Source of the DNA: Acanthochlamys bracteata
Taxonomy: Eukaryota > Streptophyta > Magnoliopsida > Pandanales > Velloziaceae
DNA: 64,000 nt
Direction of reading: 5' to 3'
Assembly: GCA_019914995.1 (NCBI GenBank)
Contig: CM034136.1
Location: forward strand, 1,503,270 to 1,567,269
Part shown: positions 36,901-48,540 of the stretch, one piece after another
How the letters are laid out: each line of letters starts with the position of its first letter
How positions within the stretch are numbered: position 1 is the stretch's first letter
Translations under genes and position numbers: made by a program
The notes under the pieces: model-generated
What the model was told of the DNA's origin: nothing
What the model saw: the letters and a program-made list of their open reading frames with translations, nothing else
Databases searched by the model: none

Positions 36901-37450
36901 TAATCTCATGTGTCTGGATATTCTGAAGTAAAAAAAATTATGGGTACAATAGAACAATGCAATTTAATTGTTTAGTGATTTGTCCAATAGACAATATGTT
37001 ATTTGATAAAGAAAGAACAAGCAAGCAATCCTATAGAGACAAAGATGATGTTAGCATCACTGTCACAGCACCTGCCACTGGATAAATGTCTCCATTATCA
37101 TATGTCACATTATGTCTAACTGGAGTAGTAGTGTTCTGAAAATTCTTCAAATCAAATGTCATATGATCCGTGGCTTTAGAGTGTAGAATCTATCTCGTAT
37201 CCTTATTAGAGTTTAAGATAATATTTAGAGCGCACAAGTTTGATTATCTGAGAAGTCTGAATTAACCGCACATTCTTTGAGGATCTTTTTTTTTTTCTCA
37301 ATTCTTTCCACCAATCTAAATATTCAATTAATTTAAAGCATGAATCTCTATTATGACGAAACTTACCACAATGGGTACATGCCTCTATTTCTCCTTTTTT
37401 TAAGAAAAAAATCTGTCGGAGCTGGTCAATCGGGCCGAGTCTGGTCAAAC
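33905..37450 (-). pseudogene. Copia gag-pol remnant of the short-LTR element
   Basis: Minus-strand pieces in order: CCHC zinc knuckle ACTHCGKFRHNRDSCFK (about 37330-37385), a broken protease with ATDHMTFDL near 37150, and integrase (about 36870-36330) with WHRRLGYVS, SDVCRP, FVDDC and SDNGEEYI. RT at 35372-35142 reads GCKWVYTIKHK and RLVAKRYSQTYGVDYHETF. RNase H at about 34611-33905 reads KYQRLVGTLIYLSH and, at the end, QLADILTKRV and LSKLGIDNIFAPT. Many frameshifts and stops make it inactive. The capsid part of gag that should precede the zinc knuckle is not recognisable. Confidence 0.85.
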
Positions 37451-38182
37451 TGTGCGAACCAGGCCGAGTTGGTTTGTTTTGGTCTGGTTTGTCACTTAGC
37501 CTGAACCAATCTGGTTTGGGTTAGGTGAGTAATGTCGGTCCGGTTCGGTCTAGTCCGGACCGAGTTGGCCTGCTTGTCGGTGTGTAGTGGTGCAACGACA
37601 ATGACGATCCAGCAAATGAACGGCAGTGAGGTTGGGTCTGAATAGCTGAGAAGGCAGCGGCACAAGACGGCGGCAGCGTCGGAGAAGCAACGGCATTGTT
37701 GGAGAAGTAGCGCAATAGACACGAGCACGAGTAGGAGGGCGCAACAGCGTTAAATCAGATGTTCTTGAGTAGTGATAGGTTGAGCGGCACTACGGCAGAA
37801 AAGGTGGCAACTGCGAAGCGGCAGAAGCAGCGAGGCAAAGCAGTGTATCAAGTGCAAGGCCGGCGTCGGATCTGATCGTTGTAGACAACGACGATCGTGG
37901 TAGCGATGGGGGTGGCGATGTGTGGTAACAACGGCGATGACGAAGATATCGGCGGTGACGGCCGGAAAGAAAATAGTGGCGGCGGAAAGAGTAAAAATAA
38001 AATTTTTCTCTTTTTATTTTTTATTTTCTTTGTCTAATCCGGTGAGATCACCGGACTTGCTCAAGTTGATATGGTCGAAATTTCTATCCGTTGCAATTGT
38101 ATCTTCTCGATAGCAATAGATTGGTTTGGTCGAAATCTGAACGTCACAGTCGTTATCTCCACGACGGCGACGAAAAGTCTAA
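37451..38182 (-). other. GC-rich leader or internal segment of the short-LTR copia element
   Basis: The region lies between the primer site and the zinc knuckle, where gag capsid would be expected. It is far more GC-rich than its surroundings and rich in CGG/CCG and GGTCCGGTTCGG phrases. Three overlapping open frames (37492-37744, minus) have no recognisable similarity, so I do not call a gene. Either the capsid region is deleted or foreign sequence replaced it. Confidence 0.4.
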
Positions 38183-38200
38183 GATTTTGCTATGATACTA
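38183..38200 (-). other. Primer binding site of the short-LTR copia element
   Basis: Minus-strand TAGTATCATAGC next to the LTR end matches the tRNA-Met primer site TGGTATCAGAGC with two mismatches. Confidence 0.7.
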
Positions 38201-38288
38201 TGATGAATAACTCTTATAATCTTATTTCAATCGTTTAATATAAGTACATATATATAGACTCCTTATAACATTAAATAAGGAGAGTTCT
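38201..38288 (-). repeat. 5' LTR remnant of the short-LTR copia element
   Basis: Only the inner 88 bases remain (ending at the AGTTCT block). The next base onward is unrelated to the 3' LTR, which marks a deletion or later rearrangement breakpoint at 38288/38289. Confidence 0.85.
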
Positions 38289-39744
38289 TGTAGTTGTTTA
38301 CGATTTTGCCAAATAAGCTTTGTCTAGTTGGTACTTAGTTGCAAAAGAACGAAGTTGCGGAGGCATTATTCTTTCTTATGGGTCAAGTGCCACAATCCCC
38401 AAAATCCATTTCATACTTGTTGCATAAGGATAATATAGTATCTTGTGGATTATCTTGTATTTCTCATCTATTTACCGGAATTCGTCAAAAGTAGTGAATG
38501 CATTTGTCGTATTTCATACTTCCAACAAGCTCCTAAAATATCTTAATAAAGGACAATTAATATTTAACAATTGAATTGAATGAAGAAGACACGTAAATTT
38601 TGCCCAAACAATAAAAGATTTTGAGAATCTTAGTTGTGGGTACTATACCTCAACATGAGAAAATACAACAAATTCTTGGAATCTTCAACTATTCTTGAGC
38701 TGCTACATATATAACATATAGTTGCAATTCTTTGTTCCTATCAACTTTCTTGACTACCAAAATTGTAGGAACACAATTTATCTAGAGAATAATGTCTTCA
38801 TGGTAGTACCACATAATCTTCCAGCATAAGTAACTAAACTTTGTTCATAAATCATGCTTCCTAGGAATCTTCTAATTGTTTTGGTCCGATTTGGACTAGT
38901 TACTAGGATGCCTCTTCAGGAGGCACGAAAATCGCAGTTGCTTTGCTAGCCCTTTCCTTGTTGTTTTCTAGTTTGAACTTGAAGAATCTTTGATCCTATA
39001 AAGTTCTCAATTCTGCGAATCAATATGGGCGTGACTGAGCCCCAAATAATTCTCAATGATCCATTCTGGCTTTATTTGTGCCACAAACAAGGCCATTCTC
39101 CTATATAGACACTACAACTTCTAAAAGAATAACACTTCTATGACTTATAGTAGCTTGCCATGTGAAAACAGATAGGAGAAATCCATTCAGGAAAGCAAAC
39201 TAGTGTGAAACTCCTTCTTAATGGCTTCAGTTAGTTTATGATCTTGGAGCACATTTGCATGAAAGGATCCACTTTCCAAACTAGGTTTAAGTATGTACGA
39301 GGTCATAAATGTTTTCGCTTGTACTTAATCCATTGTTAAACTAGTAACGCAAAACAAAGTTCCTTAACTTTCAAGTCCTCCAAAGTCTTTGCTTGCATAT
39401 AAGCTCATGCAATATCCTTGTCATCCAATATTGCAAAGTGCTATTCATTGACTTTTAATACCTATTCCAAAAACTTCTTCTGAGCATTGACATTTTATAT
39501 TGTTCTCAAAATAAAAACAAAAACTTCTTCTAAGCATTAACTTTTTATATTGTTCTCAAAATAGAAACAAGATAAATTGTGAACTGGATACGATCAGTTG
39601 TTGCGAAGGTTATTGCCACAAGTAAAACTGCAAGTAAACCACATTTTAACAACTGAACACGGTTGCTTTAGGCACAAATTTTATATTGGAAATAAGAAGT
39701 TTTTTTACAGAATGACAAAATTAACTAAAGAAATGACATATAAA
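38289..39744. other. Unrecognised region between copia remnant and PPR pseudogene
   Basis: No family was recognised on either strand. On the minus strand, stretches such as FKLENNKERASKATAIF and PSLESGSFHANVLQDHKLTE (about 39300-38930) look like degraded coding sequence, but I cannot name them. A 50-bp tandem duplication is listed separately. Confidence 0.35.
39468..39567. repeat. Two-copy tandem duplication, period 50 bp
   Basis: CAAAAACTTCTTCTGAGCAT (39468) is followed exactly 50 bases later by CAAAAACTTCTTCTAAGCAT (39518). Both continue to TTATATTGTTCTCAAAATA, with a few substitutions between copies. Confidence 0.85.
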
Positions 39745-40560
39745 GGAACTCACCTTGTCATCTGCCCAAAAAGCAATAAAAAGCAAGGTGTTGCTGGTGG
39801 CAGCTTATGTAAAGCACTGTTAATTCTTTACAGCTCATGTTACAGAATAGAGGCACCGTGAAGATCACCATAACCATGTTTCCACATCATTCCCACAATG
39901 GTCTGTGCTTCATGTCCTGCCAATATACTCATATGCGCTGTACAAGATCAAGAATGTCTTCAGGGCAAGGAAAAATTGATTACTCTCCATTTCATTGAGA
40001 ACACTATGTATCTGCTGCAGCCTATTCTGCTGACAGTATATCACACCATTTACAATGACAAAGCAATTGAAAAAATCTCCATCCATCATCCTTTGCTTGT
40101 CAATAATCCAACAAACCTATCCACAGCAATGTAGTAGAAGTAGCCTGATATGTTTAGACCACAACACTCAAGTTGTTGTTACATTCGTGTTCCTTTGCAA
40201 TGACTGAGAAATTAGCCGACTCCATTACATCAGAAAATCCTTCTTGTGCATAAATATGTATCGAAGCATTCATCTTCAGTATAAGTCTAACATGCTCCTC
40301 AAATTTTCTTACTCGTTCTGGATCAAAAACCTTGCAGTAGGTAGAAAATCATGGCGTATATCAATTGAGAATCATGGTGAATAACATATCTCTAACTTTC
40401 TCGTAAGTCTTCTCCATCTTCTGAAGATCGTTAGAATGAGCCTAACTGTGAAGCACCAAAATATGCATCCACAAATCTGGCTGAACCCACCACTCTCCTC
40501 CATCTGCTAAAAAGTTAGTTCCATTTTGTCCAACATTAATCCTGTGGCATAAGCTGCAAT
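39745..40560 (-). pseudogene. PPR-type gene remnant, 3' part (left of copia insertion)
   Basis: Minus-strand reading from 40560: IAAYATGLMLDKMELTF, then FRRWRRL and frame-shifted HSNDLQKMEKTYEKVRDM near 40400. Next come FDPERVRKFEEHVRLI near 40320, VNGVIYCQQNRLQQIHSVL near 40030 and NEMESNQFFLALKTF near 39970. Order and spacing match the helical repeats of a plant pentatricopeptide-repeat protein, usually an organelle RNA-binding factor. Frameshifts and stops are frequent. It is the continuation of 45308-45650, cut by the copia element: both sides end in GCAAT. The lower border is approximate. Confidence 0.75.
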
Positions 40561-40891
40561 TGTTGGTTCTAAGTTTACGAACTTAGAACTTCTATCACTA
40601 AGAAAATTGGAAACTTTTTTTGAAGGAGAACTTCTCTTTAGAAGACTCTTTTTCACTTGATCCAAAATAACATGCTACAAGCCTTCTTATATAGGCATTA
40701 CAACCAAATCTTACATTAACTAAGACATTAAAACAAAATAAAACTTACAACCATTACTAACCTTTAACACATCCACTAACTCTTTTAAGTAACATATATG
40801 CCCATTACTAGTATTACTTACCCATTTTCTTTCTTCAATTCTTTGAGAAACTCCAAAATGAATGCATACGTTTTGATTTGGTATTCCAACA
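40561..40891 (-). repeat. 3' LTR of the 4.7-kb copia element
   Basis: In minus orientation it starts TGTTGGAATACC and ends CTTAGAACCAACA, preceded by the polypurine tract TTTGAGGGGGCG at 40892-40904. Confidence 0.95.
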
Positions 40892-40898
40892 CGCCCCC

Positions 40899-43800
40899 TC
40901 AAATCAAAATGTCTTTCATACCGAGCATTTCTCTTAGCCTTCCGAAATATTCAATTAGTAATAGCTTGGTAAAAATATCTGCTACTTGCTCTATAGTATA
41001 ACAATACTCTATCTGCACAGTATTCTGCTTTATATGGTCTCTGAGAAAGTGGAATCGAGTATCGATGTGTTTGCTTCTTCCATGGTGTATTGGGTTCTTT
41101 GCAAATTGTATAGCTGATTGATTATCAACCAATATTCTTGTTTGTTCCTCTTGTGGATGATGTAGTTCTTTTAGCATATTTCTTAGCCAAATTGCTTCAG
41201 ACACTGTAAATGCAGTTACGACATGTTCTGCTTCACATGAAGATAAAGCCACAATATTTTGCTTCTTTGATGTCAATGAAAATGCAGTTGATCCAAAATA
41301 AAAGACATAGCCTGTGGTGCTTTCACTTTCATCTTGGTCACCACTCCAATCACTATCTGAATAGCCCACTAGTTCTACAGGTTCACCATAAATATAAGAT
41401 AGACCAAAATTAAGTGAGCATTTGATATATCTTAAAATTCTTTTCGCAGTCAGCCAATGAGACTCCTTTGGTGTCTCCATGTAGCGACTCACAAGTCCGA
41501 CTGCATAAATAATATCTGGCCTTGTGATCGTCAGATATCTCAAACTACCAAAAAGATTTTTGAAAAGAGTTGAGTCAACTAAATCTCCATTTCCTTCTTT
41601 TGATAGCTTTGTTCCTGTGGCAATTGGAATGTTCACCGGATTACAATTGCTCATTTTGAATTTCTCCAATATGTTCTTCGTGTACTTCTTTTGAGATATA
41701 AAGATTTCATCTTGTTGTCGCTTCACTTGATGCCAAGAAAGTAGGACATCAAATCATTATCCGTAATCTCGAATTCCTTAAACATCATTGCCTTGAATTC
41801 TCCAAGCATATCAAGGCTATTGCCTGTGTACAACAAATCATCAACATAAAGACAAATTATTAAAAATTCGCCTTTATGATTCCTCTTCATATAGATGGCA
41901 TGCTCATAAGGACATTTGGTGAAGTCATTTTGTTGAAGATAGCCATCAATTCGAGCATTCCACGCTCGTGGTGCTTGCTTCAATCTGTACAAAGCTTTCT
42001 TTAATCGATATACTTTGTTTTCTTACCCTTTCACCTGAAAACCTTCTAGCTGCTGTACGTATACCTTTTCTTCAAGAATACCATTGAGAAATGCTGACTT
42101 GACATCTAGATGATATATCTTCCATCTATAATGAGCTGCAAGAGATATTATTAGTTTTACCGTATCAAGTCGAGCAACAGGTGCAAAGACTTCTTCATAA
42201 TCGATGCCGTATTTTTGTTTGTAACATTTCGCTACAAGTCTAGCCTTGTACCGATCATCATCACCATCAGCAGTGCGCTTAATCTTGTATACCCATTTGA
42301 CACCTATTGTTTTGTGATTTTGTGAAAGTGTTGTCAACTCTCAGGTGTCATTCTTCTTTATAGCTTGGATCTCCTCCTCCATTGCTAGTCGCCAACAGTT
42401 CTCTTTCACAGCTTGTTGGAATGTGAGAGATTCATGATCAGCATATAGACAGAAAAGATTAGACTGACCTTCTTTATTCGTCTGCTCATAGATCTCCCTA
42501 AGACTTTTTATTTTGATAGGGCTCCGTTGCATAGAAGATCCGCTACTGTTATTTTCTCCAGAAGATGGAGAATCTCTAATAGGAGAGAGTGTAGTATGTT
42601 GAGGAGATAGTGGTGGTACCTCATGTGGGGGCTCATCAGATTCATCTACCATTGGATGCTCTTTGGAAGTCTCTTCATTATAGTTCCATGCGTCTTCTTC
42701 ACTAAACACAACGTCTCTACTAATCACTAATTTCTTGGTTAGTGGATTGTAGAGGTTATATGCTTTTAACTCCTCGCTGTATCCAATGAAGATGCATTTT
42801 TCACCACGATCATCAAGCTTCTTCGTTTTGTCTTCAGGTACTTGGGCATAGGTAATGCACCAAAAAATTCGTAAGTGTGCAACAATTGGCTTGTATCCGC
42901 TCCATGCCTCTTGAGGTATCTTATTTTTCACCATCTTTGTGGGGCATCGGTTAAGCAAATAAACTGAGCATGTCACGGCTTCTGCCCAGAATTGCTTCGG
43001 CAATCTCTTTTCTTTGAGCATGGTTCTTGTCATGTTGAGGATGGTTCTATTCTTTCTTTCTGCGATGCCATTTTGCTGTAGTGTGTAGGCAGTAGTCAAC
43101 TGCCTTTTTATACTTTGTTCCCTACAATATTCTTGAAATATATTTGAGGTGTACTCACCATCTCTGTCAGATCGGAGAATTTTTATTTTGTGGTCACTCT
43201 CCGCTTCAACAAGAGCTCTAAAATGCTTGAAAGTGATAAAGGCAATAGACTTCTCCTTAAGAAAATATACCCACATCTACTGAAGTCATCAACGTAGGTA
43301 ATAAAATATTTATTACCTCCCAAAGAGACTGGATCAAATGGCCCACAGATATCGGCATGAACAAGTTGCAATGGTGCCTCTGCTCTCCATTATTTTCTAT
43401 TAGGAAAACAAAGTCGTGGTTGCTTGCCAATTACACATCCTTCGCATATATGATTTTGTACTTCAATTGTGGGTAGGCCTCGAACCATACCAGTCGTAGA
43501 TAATAACTTCAAGCCATTAAAGTTCAAATGGCCAAAACGAAGATGCTATCTCCATGACTCATTCTGCTCGAGTTCTTGAAAACATTTGTCAACTCGCGTG
43601 TTTAGATGTAAGGAAAACATACGGTTGCTTGTTATCTTAACACAAGCTATAAAACCTTCGTTTGAATTTTTCAACCAAAGATGGTTGTTTTCCATATGAA
43701 CTTTGTATCCCTTTCCGAGTAATTGGCCGATGCTAAGAATATTACTTTTCATATCAGAAATTTAATAAACATCGGAAATATATTCGGACTTACCATCTTT

Positions 43801-44941
43801 TTGGTAGATTTTGATCTTCCCTTTGCCTTCAATTGGGAGTTTTGAAAATCTCCCAAGCTCACACTTCCATGAATACCTTCTATGAGTTCCATAAAAAGTT
43901 CTTTCTTTCCACACATGTGGTTACTAGCACCCGAATTCAAGTACCATGCATTATTGTGAACACTTGAATCATCATTAGCAAGAAGAAGAGTAGAGGTATT
44001 ACCCACATCATTTGTTGTTTCGGTAAAATTGATAAGATCTTCATTTTTGTACCAGCATTTCGAGGCATAATGTCCAAATTTATGACAGTTGTAATATTGG
44101 ACATTTTTATTATTTCTACGGCCAGATGTGGATCTTCCTCGATTGTTTCGTCCGCAACCTCTAAAGTTTGAAACTTCCTTTTGATTTTGAGTGGTTGTTG
44201 TTGGGAACCACGTCCCCTACCTCAACTACGACCACGACCACAGCCTCTACTATTTGATCCTTAATTATTTAGAGTCAATTTCGACTCCAACGCTTGTTCC
44301 ACAAATATAAAACTAGTCTTCTTTAACATCCGTTGTTCATGTACTTGAAGAGATCTTACGAGCTCCTCGATTGAAATCTTTTTCAAATTTTTTGACTCTT
44401 CAATTGCCGCCACCACATGCTCGAACTTTGATGTGAGTGATCGGAGCAACTTCTCCATCACTTGGATGTTTTTAATATCTTCTCTATTTCTTCTCATTTT
44501 ATTCACAATTAAAATTTATCATGAATAATAATTAGAGATATTTTCTTCATCTTTCATTTAAGCGGCTTCAAACTCATCCCTCAAAATTTGGAGACGAATT
44601 CGCTACACCCATTCGACTCCCTTGTAGATAGTAGCAAGAATTTTCTATGCTTTCTTACATGTAGTTGCTTCGACAACTCTCTCGAAGGTAGACTTGTCTA
44701 ATCGTTGATAGAGTAGAAAACGAACCTTACTATCCTTCCTTCTTTGCTTTCTAAGAATCTTCTTCTCTTCATTTGTGTAGGCGGCTTCTTCCTCCGGTGT
44801 GGATTTCGTAAACCCATAACTAACAAGCTCCCACAAATCTTGAGAACCAAATAAAGCTCTCATTTGAATTGACTAACTGTTATAGTTATCTTTCGATAAC
44901 TTTGGAACTTGAGAATTCACAAGATTGTTGGTGGAAGCCAT
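40899..44941 (-). pseudogene. Copia gag-pol with disabling changes
   Basis: Gag starts MASTNNLVNSQVPKLSK at 44941 but hits TAG after DNYNS (a Trp codon is expected) at about 44875. A zinc knuckle (YYNCHKFGHYASKC) lies near 44090. Protease reads YLNSGASNHMCG near 43925, with Asn where the catalytic Asp is usual. Integrase (43371-42800) has HADICGP, VDDFSR, SDRDGEYTS and NGIAERKNR. RT has [23 protein letters not shown], the [10 protein letters not shown] block and intact YVDDLLYTG near 41850. RNase H ends with VADIFTK. Further breaks are a stop after KKNDT (42341), one after FQVKG (about 42023) and a frameshift at about 41725. The order and most motifs are preserved, so decay is moderate. Confidence 0.92.
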
Positions 44942-44960
44942 AAGAAATTTGGATCGACTT

Positions 44961-44973
44961 GGCTCTGATACAA
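44961..44973 (-). other. Primer binding site of the 4.7-kb copia element
   Basis: Minus-strand TTGTATCAGAGCC next to the 5' LTR matches the tRNA-Met primer site with one mismatch in the core. Confidence 0.85.
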
Positions 44974-44974
44974 T

Positions 44975-45307
44975 TTTTGGTTCTAAGTTTACGAACTTAG
45001 AACTTCTATCATTAAGAAAATTGGAAACTTTTTTTGAAGGAGAACTTTTCTTTAGAAAACTCTTTTTCACTTGATGCAAAACAACATGCTACAAGCCTTC
45101 TTATATAGACATTACAACCAAATCTTATATTAACTAAGACATTAAAAACAAAATAAAACTTATAACCATTACTAACCTTTAACACACCCACTAACTCTTT
45201 TAAGTAACATATATGTCCACTACTAGCATTATTTACCCACTTTTTTTCTTCAATGCTTTGAAAAACTCCAAAATGAATGCATACATTTTGATTTTGGTAT
45301 TCCAACA
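44975..45307 (-). repeat. 5' LTR of the 4.7-kb copia element
   Basis: In minus orientation it starts TGTTGGAATACCAAAATC. The inner end is changed (AACCAAAA where the 3' LTR has AACCAACA). Confidence 0.95.
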
Positions 45308-45650
45308 GCAATGACAGTATTGTTGCTGCTCAATCTGGTGGCAAGCTGGCTTGTCGAATGGCGACCAGAACTTCCTTAACTTATCAACCAGTTTCGTTCA
45401 GCCAGATGCTGGAGTATGTTGTAGGTGATGATACTTGGCTTGCAATCTGGGTCTCGCTTGAGCTCCTCAAAGGCATTAAGAGTTTTACGAGTATGCCTGT
45501 TTAGAACATAAGCAGCCATGAGAGCATTGTAAGCACTTATGGTGCAAGCCCTAGAAGCTTTAGCTGTAGATAAATATCTCTTTAGCTAGGTCAGTGTCCT
45601 TTGATCGCCCTGCTATTGCAATGACCTCCTTCTATCTCCACCCAAACACC
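45308..45650 (-). pseudogene. PPR-type gene remnant, 5' part (right of copia insertion)
   Basis: The minus strand reads KEVIAIAGRSKDTDLAKEIF (from about 45640). After a frameshift it continues SRACTISAYNALMAAYVLN, then NAFEELKRDPDCKPSIITYN (about 45480-45420), the classic A/B helix pattern of a PPR repeat. It then passes NWLIS-stop to the insertion point. The 5' beginning of the gene was not identified upstream of 45650, where an intron or unrelated sequence starts. Confidence 0.8.
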
Positions 45651-46260
45651 GTAATCCAATACCAAAATTGTGACATTTCAAACTGAAACTATATGCTATA
45701 GAATTCCATCCATTCAATTTTTTAATTAACAACAAAAAAGAAACTTTTAAACTAAAGCTACATGATATACAATTCTGACCAATAAAAGATTTTTTAAAAC
45801 ATTCGATAAAAGAAGAGTAAAAACCTAGAGAGCAAGGAGAGGGTTAGAATATAGGCGGGAAAGAAGTTGAAGAAGTGAATGACGGCAGCGAAGAAGTAAG
45901 GTGGCGACTGTGAAGAATTGAGAATTGACAATGGATCGCCAGCGGTGGGTAGAAGAGTTTCAGCGAGATCAGATATATAAGGAAACGATCGCTCGAAGTT
46001 TTGTTACCGAAAACAGTCAACGGTTGTTTCTCGGTGAGGTATTGAACTCATTGCTTGCGTCTGTCAAGTTGCTTTGTAAGTAGAAACATCGGCAGAGAGA
46101 AACCGTTGAGTTCAAGATTGCTTGACAAGAAGCAAAGTGCCGGTGGAGGTAGCGCACGTCAAGGTTACCGATGGAAGTGTTCTTGAAGCGGCAGCGGGTG
46201 TGACGGCTATGTTGCTAGCCGCCGCACGCATTGAATCTTTTTTTGTTTCGTTTCGCTTAG
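45651..46260. other. Intergenic or lost PPR 5' region
   Basis: No reading frame was recognised. 45890-46230 is richer in G and C than its surroundings, with GGCAGCG and GGTGGCG phrases resembling the leader-like segment at 37.6-38.0 kb. Confidence 0.35.
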
Positions 46261-47835
46261 TTTCAGACAATCAAACGAGGCGGTAAGAAGATCGAATTAT
46301 GAGGTTTGGTGGTTTGATCGGGATCAATGAGCCGGTTTGAATCGGTTCCAAATGGTTTGGCCGACCTGTTTGAAATTACAAATTATTCATGAATGTTTAT
46401 TTGCTAGCCAGTTTAGACCATTGTAAAAATCAAATCGGATATCGACTCAGATTATTGTTCGGATCGATAATTTTCAATTTGATTTGGCGGGTCAACTCGT
46501 TGGTAGTGATCTGCCAACTTCAATGAGTTCAAATGCTCCGATCACTCTAAACAGCCAATAACCAGCTATTAGAATAACAACTACCAACAAATTAACAAAT
46601 ACAATCGTCCACTCAAACCATCCAGTCATCCAAACAAAATTTTTGCAAAAGAACACAACAAATAAACAACAAAATCTAGAATAAGAACAAGATGATGAAG
46701 AAGAAGAATAAAACTTTCACTGTCATTCTTCTTTGACAACAAGTGTTGCTTGCAAACGTTTCGGTAGACTATCTCATGGCACCCTTCTCTGATAGCTTTT
46801 AGAATCAGCTGCTCCTCGATTGTTGCTGAAGCTCGATGCATTTCAAGCTCGTTACTTCTCCAATTTCTCTAAAATGAAAATCGAAAACAATCCCAAATCA
46901 AATTCAACAATAACAACAACGACAATGGATCAAAGATTCAAAAATCAAACCACTAGTAAACGAAACAAATCAACAACCTTACTGTGTTTGAAGAAGACCA
47001 GAGTGGAGAAGGCGAAGAACAAAAAAGGCAATGGAGACCGGGAGTGATGAAAAAGACTGGGTGGTTCGTGCAAGAAAAGAAATAAAAATGAACTAAACCG
47101 ACCCGGTTCGTTCAAAGCCGTCGGAGAGTGATCGAGCAAATCATTGGTGAAGAGAATCACAGCTGCGAGAGAGACGAAGACTAAAAGTAGAGAGTAGCGC
47201 CGGAAGAAATGAGAATCATAGGTGGAGATGTCGGAGAATGATTGAGCAAATCGCCGGTGGAGAGAATCGCAACGGTTGGAGAGACGAAGATGAGTAGAGA
47301 GCAGTGCCGGGAGAAATAAGAATCGAATTATCAGAGACGAAAGCAATTAGCGGAGGTGTCGAAGACTGAAATCGAATATCAGAGATAGAAATCGGCAAAA
47401 AACCCAGGCGAGCAGGGAGCTGCTGTTCGAAAAATCGAGTGATTCAACACGGGATTAGAACCATCGAGGGATTTAGCCAAAAAAGGAGACTATAAACTCC
47501 TGCCGGCGAAGACAGCTGAAGGCTTCGCTTATCAGAGGAGAAAAAAACCTAGATAATTCATCGAACGCAACTAAAAAAAGAAAGACTAGAGTTGGTTCGT
47601 TCGCATGCACAATGTATAAATTTTTAAAAAGATCTTTTAATAATATGGCCGGGTCAACCCGGTCAGGTGGGTAGACAGTTTAATCGTCGACTTGTTCGGA
47701 TCAAATCGGGTCGCTGACACAATCGATTTTTTTGTAAACACCGAATCAATTTTTGTCTAGATCGACGATTTATGAATCGACTCGAATGATCCAGTTCAGG
47801 TCTGCAAACTATAACTCAGACCGGTCTTAGTTTAT
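46261..47835 (-). mobile_element. hAT-like deletion derivative
   Basis: Its right end (47640-47835), read in reverse, carries GACCGGTCTGAGTTATAG, then GGGTTGACCCGGCC, then a CT-rich leader with GGTTCTAATCCCGTG and TTTCTCCCGGCAC. This parallels 61551-61900 of the hAT element (TTTTAAAACTCGGCCCGG, CCCGGTTGAACGGG, TCTCCCGGCAC). The left side (46290-46510) has GGTTTGAATCGGTTCC and GGCGGGTCAACTCG. No transposase part is readable, so it would be non-autonomous. Borders and the assignment are tentative. Confidence 0.4.
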
Positions 47836-48540
47836 TATGGAGCACAACAGTTATGAGTATGCTTATTTACCTTGAAATAAACTCACTTTTCAAAAATAAG
47901 TTTAAAAAATAAAAAATATATTTAGTTTATATTAAAAATAAATTTTAATATTAAATTTTGAAAAATAATTTTTTGATTAAAAGTGAATTTAGAAAAAGTG
48001 AGTTTTGTGGTTGGTAAACAAGTCAAACTCGTTTTTTAAAAATATAAATTTTTTACAATATTTAAGTTTTTAAAATTTAAAAACTAATGTGAATTATATG
48101 TCGTACAATTTTTATAAGTATAATTTTTTTAAATATAAAAAGTCAAACTCGTTTCCTCAAAAGTTTCAAATACGTTCTAATTTAAAAAAGGAACTTCTAA
48201 ATTTTAATCACTCCTAAGCGTTCCTTAAGTATTTGTAGACGTTGGATTGAATCGTAGTGATCCAAATTTGATCTCAACCGTCGTTTTTGATTACAATTAT
48301 ATGTTATTAATAGAAGGCACATTAGGGATTGCAAAAAGAAAGAGCTTTTAAAGAAAAAAAAATTTTAAAAAGAGATTTTATAGAAAAAAAAAGATTCCTT
48401 TTGAAAAAATTGTATATATAATTATGTATACCATACAATTTATTCATACTTTTTATTCTATGATACTATAAAGGATTTTTAACCGTAAATAAGTACTTTA
48501 AGAGAAATGGAGAAGGCTTCCTAAACGTGCCTATAATATT
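47836..48540. other. AT-rich intergenic stretch
   Basis: Only A/T-rich low-complexity sequence. The phrase AAAGTCAAACTCGTTTC-like occurs twice (near 48022 and 48140). Confidence 0.45.

Larger units (their letters stand above)
33732..38288 (-). mobile_element. Ty1/copia element with short LTRs, decayed and truncated
   Basis: Minus-strand element bounded by a complete 171-bp 3' LTR (33732-33902) and the inner 88 bp of its 5' LTR (38201-38288). Order on the minus strand is 5' LTR remnant, primer site, GC-rich leader, zinc knuckle, protease, integrase, reverse transcriptase, RNase H, polypurine-like tract and 3' LTR. The shared 88 LTR bases align without gaps with 8 mismatches (about 91% identical). 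No target duplication can be expected because the outer part of the 5' LTR is lost. Confidence 0.9.
40561..45307 (-). mobile_element. Complete-ended Ty1/copia element, 4747 bp, inactive
   Basis: It is flanked by the 5-bp target-site duplication GCAAT (40556-40560 and 45308-45312). LTRs are 331 bp (40561-40891, 3') and 333 bp (44975-45307, 5'). They differ by roughly 19 substitutions and 2 single-base indels (about 94% identity by eye), so the insertion is old but much younger than its neighbours. The minus-strand order gag, protease, integrase, reverse transcriptase, RNase H is copia-type. It lies inside a PPR pseudogene in the same orientation. Nonsense and frameshift changes make it non-autonomous. 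Confidence 0.95.

Noticed and set aside
37492-37744. Three overlapping minus-strand open frames in a GC-rich block
   Set aside because: GC-rich composition alone gives stop-free frames; none has recognisable similarity and all lie inside a retroelement leader.
46945-47398. Minus-strand open frames rich in Leu/Ser/Phe
   Set aside because: They match the C/T-rich leader of hAT-like elements and have no family similarity.
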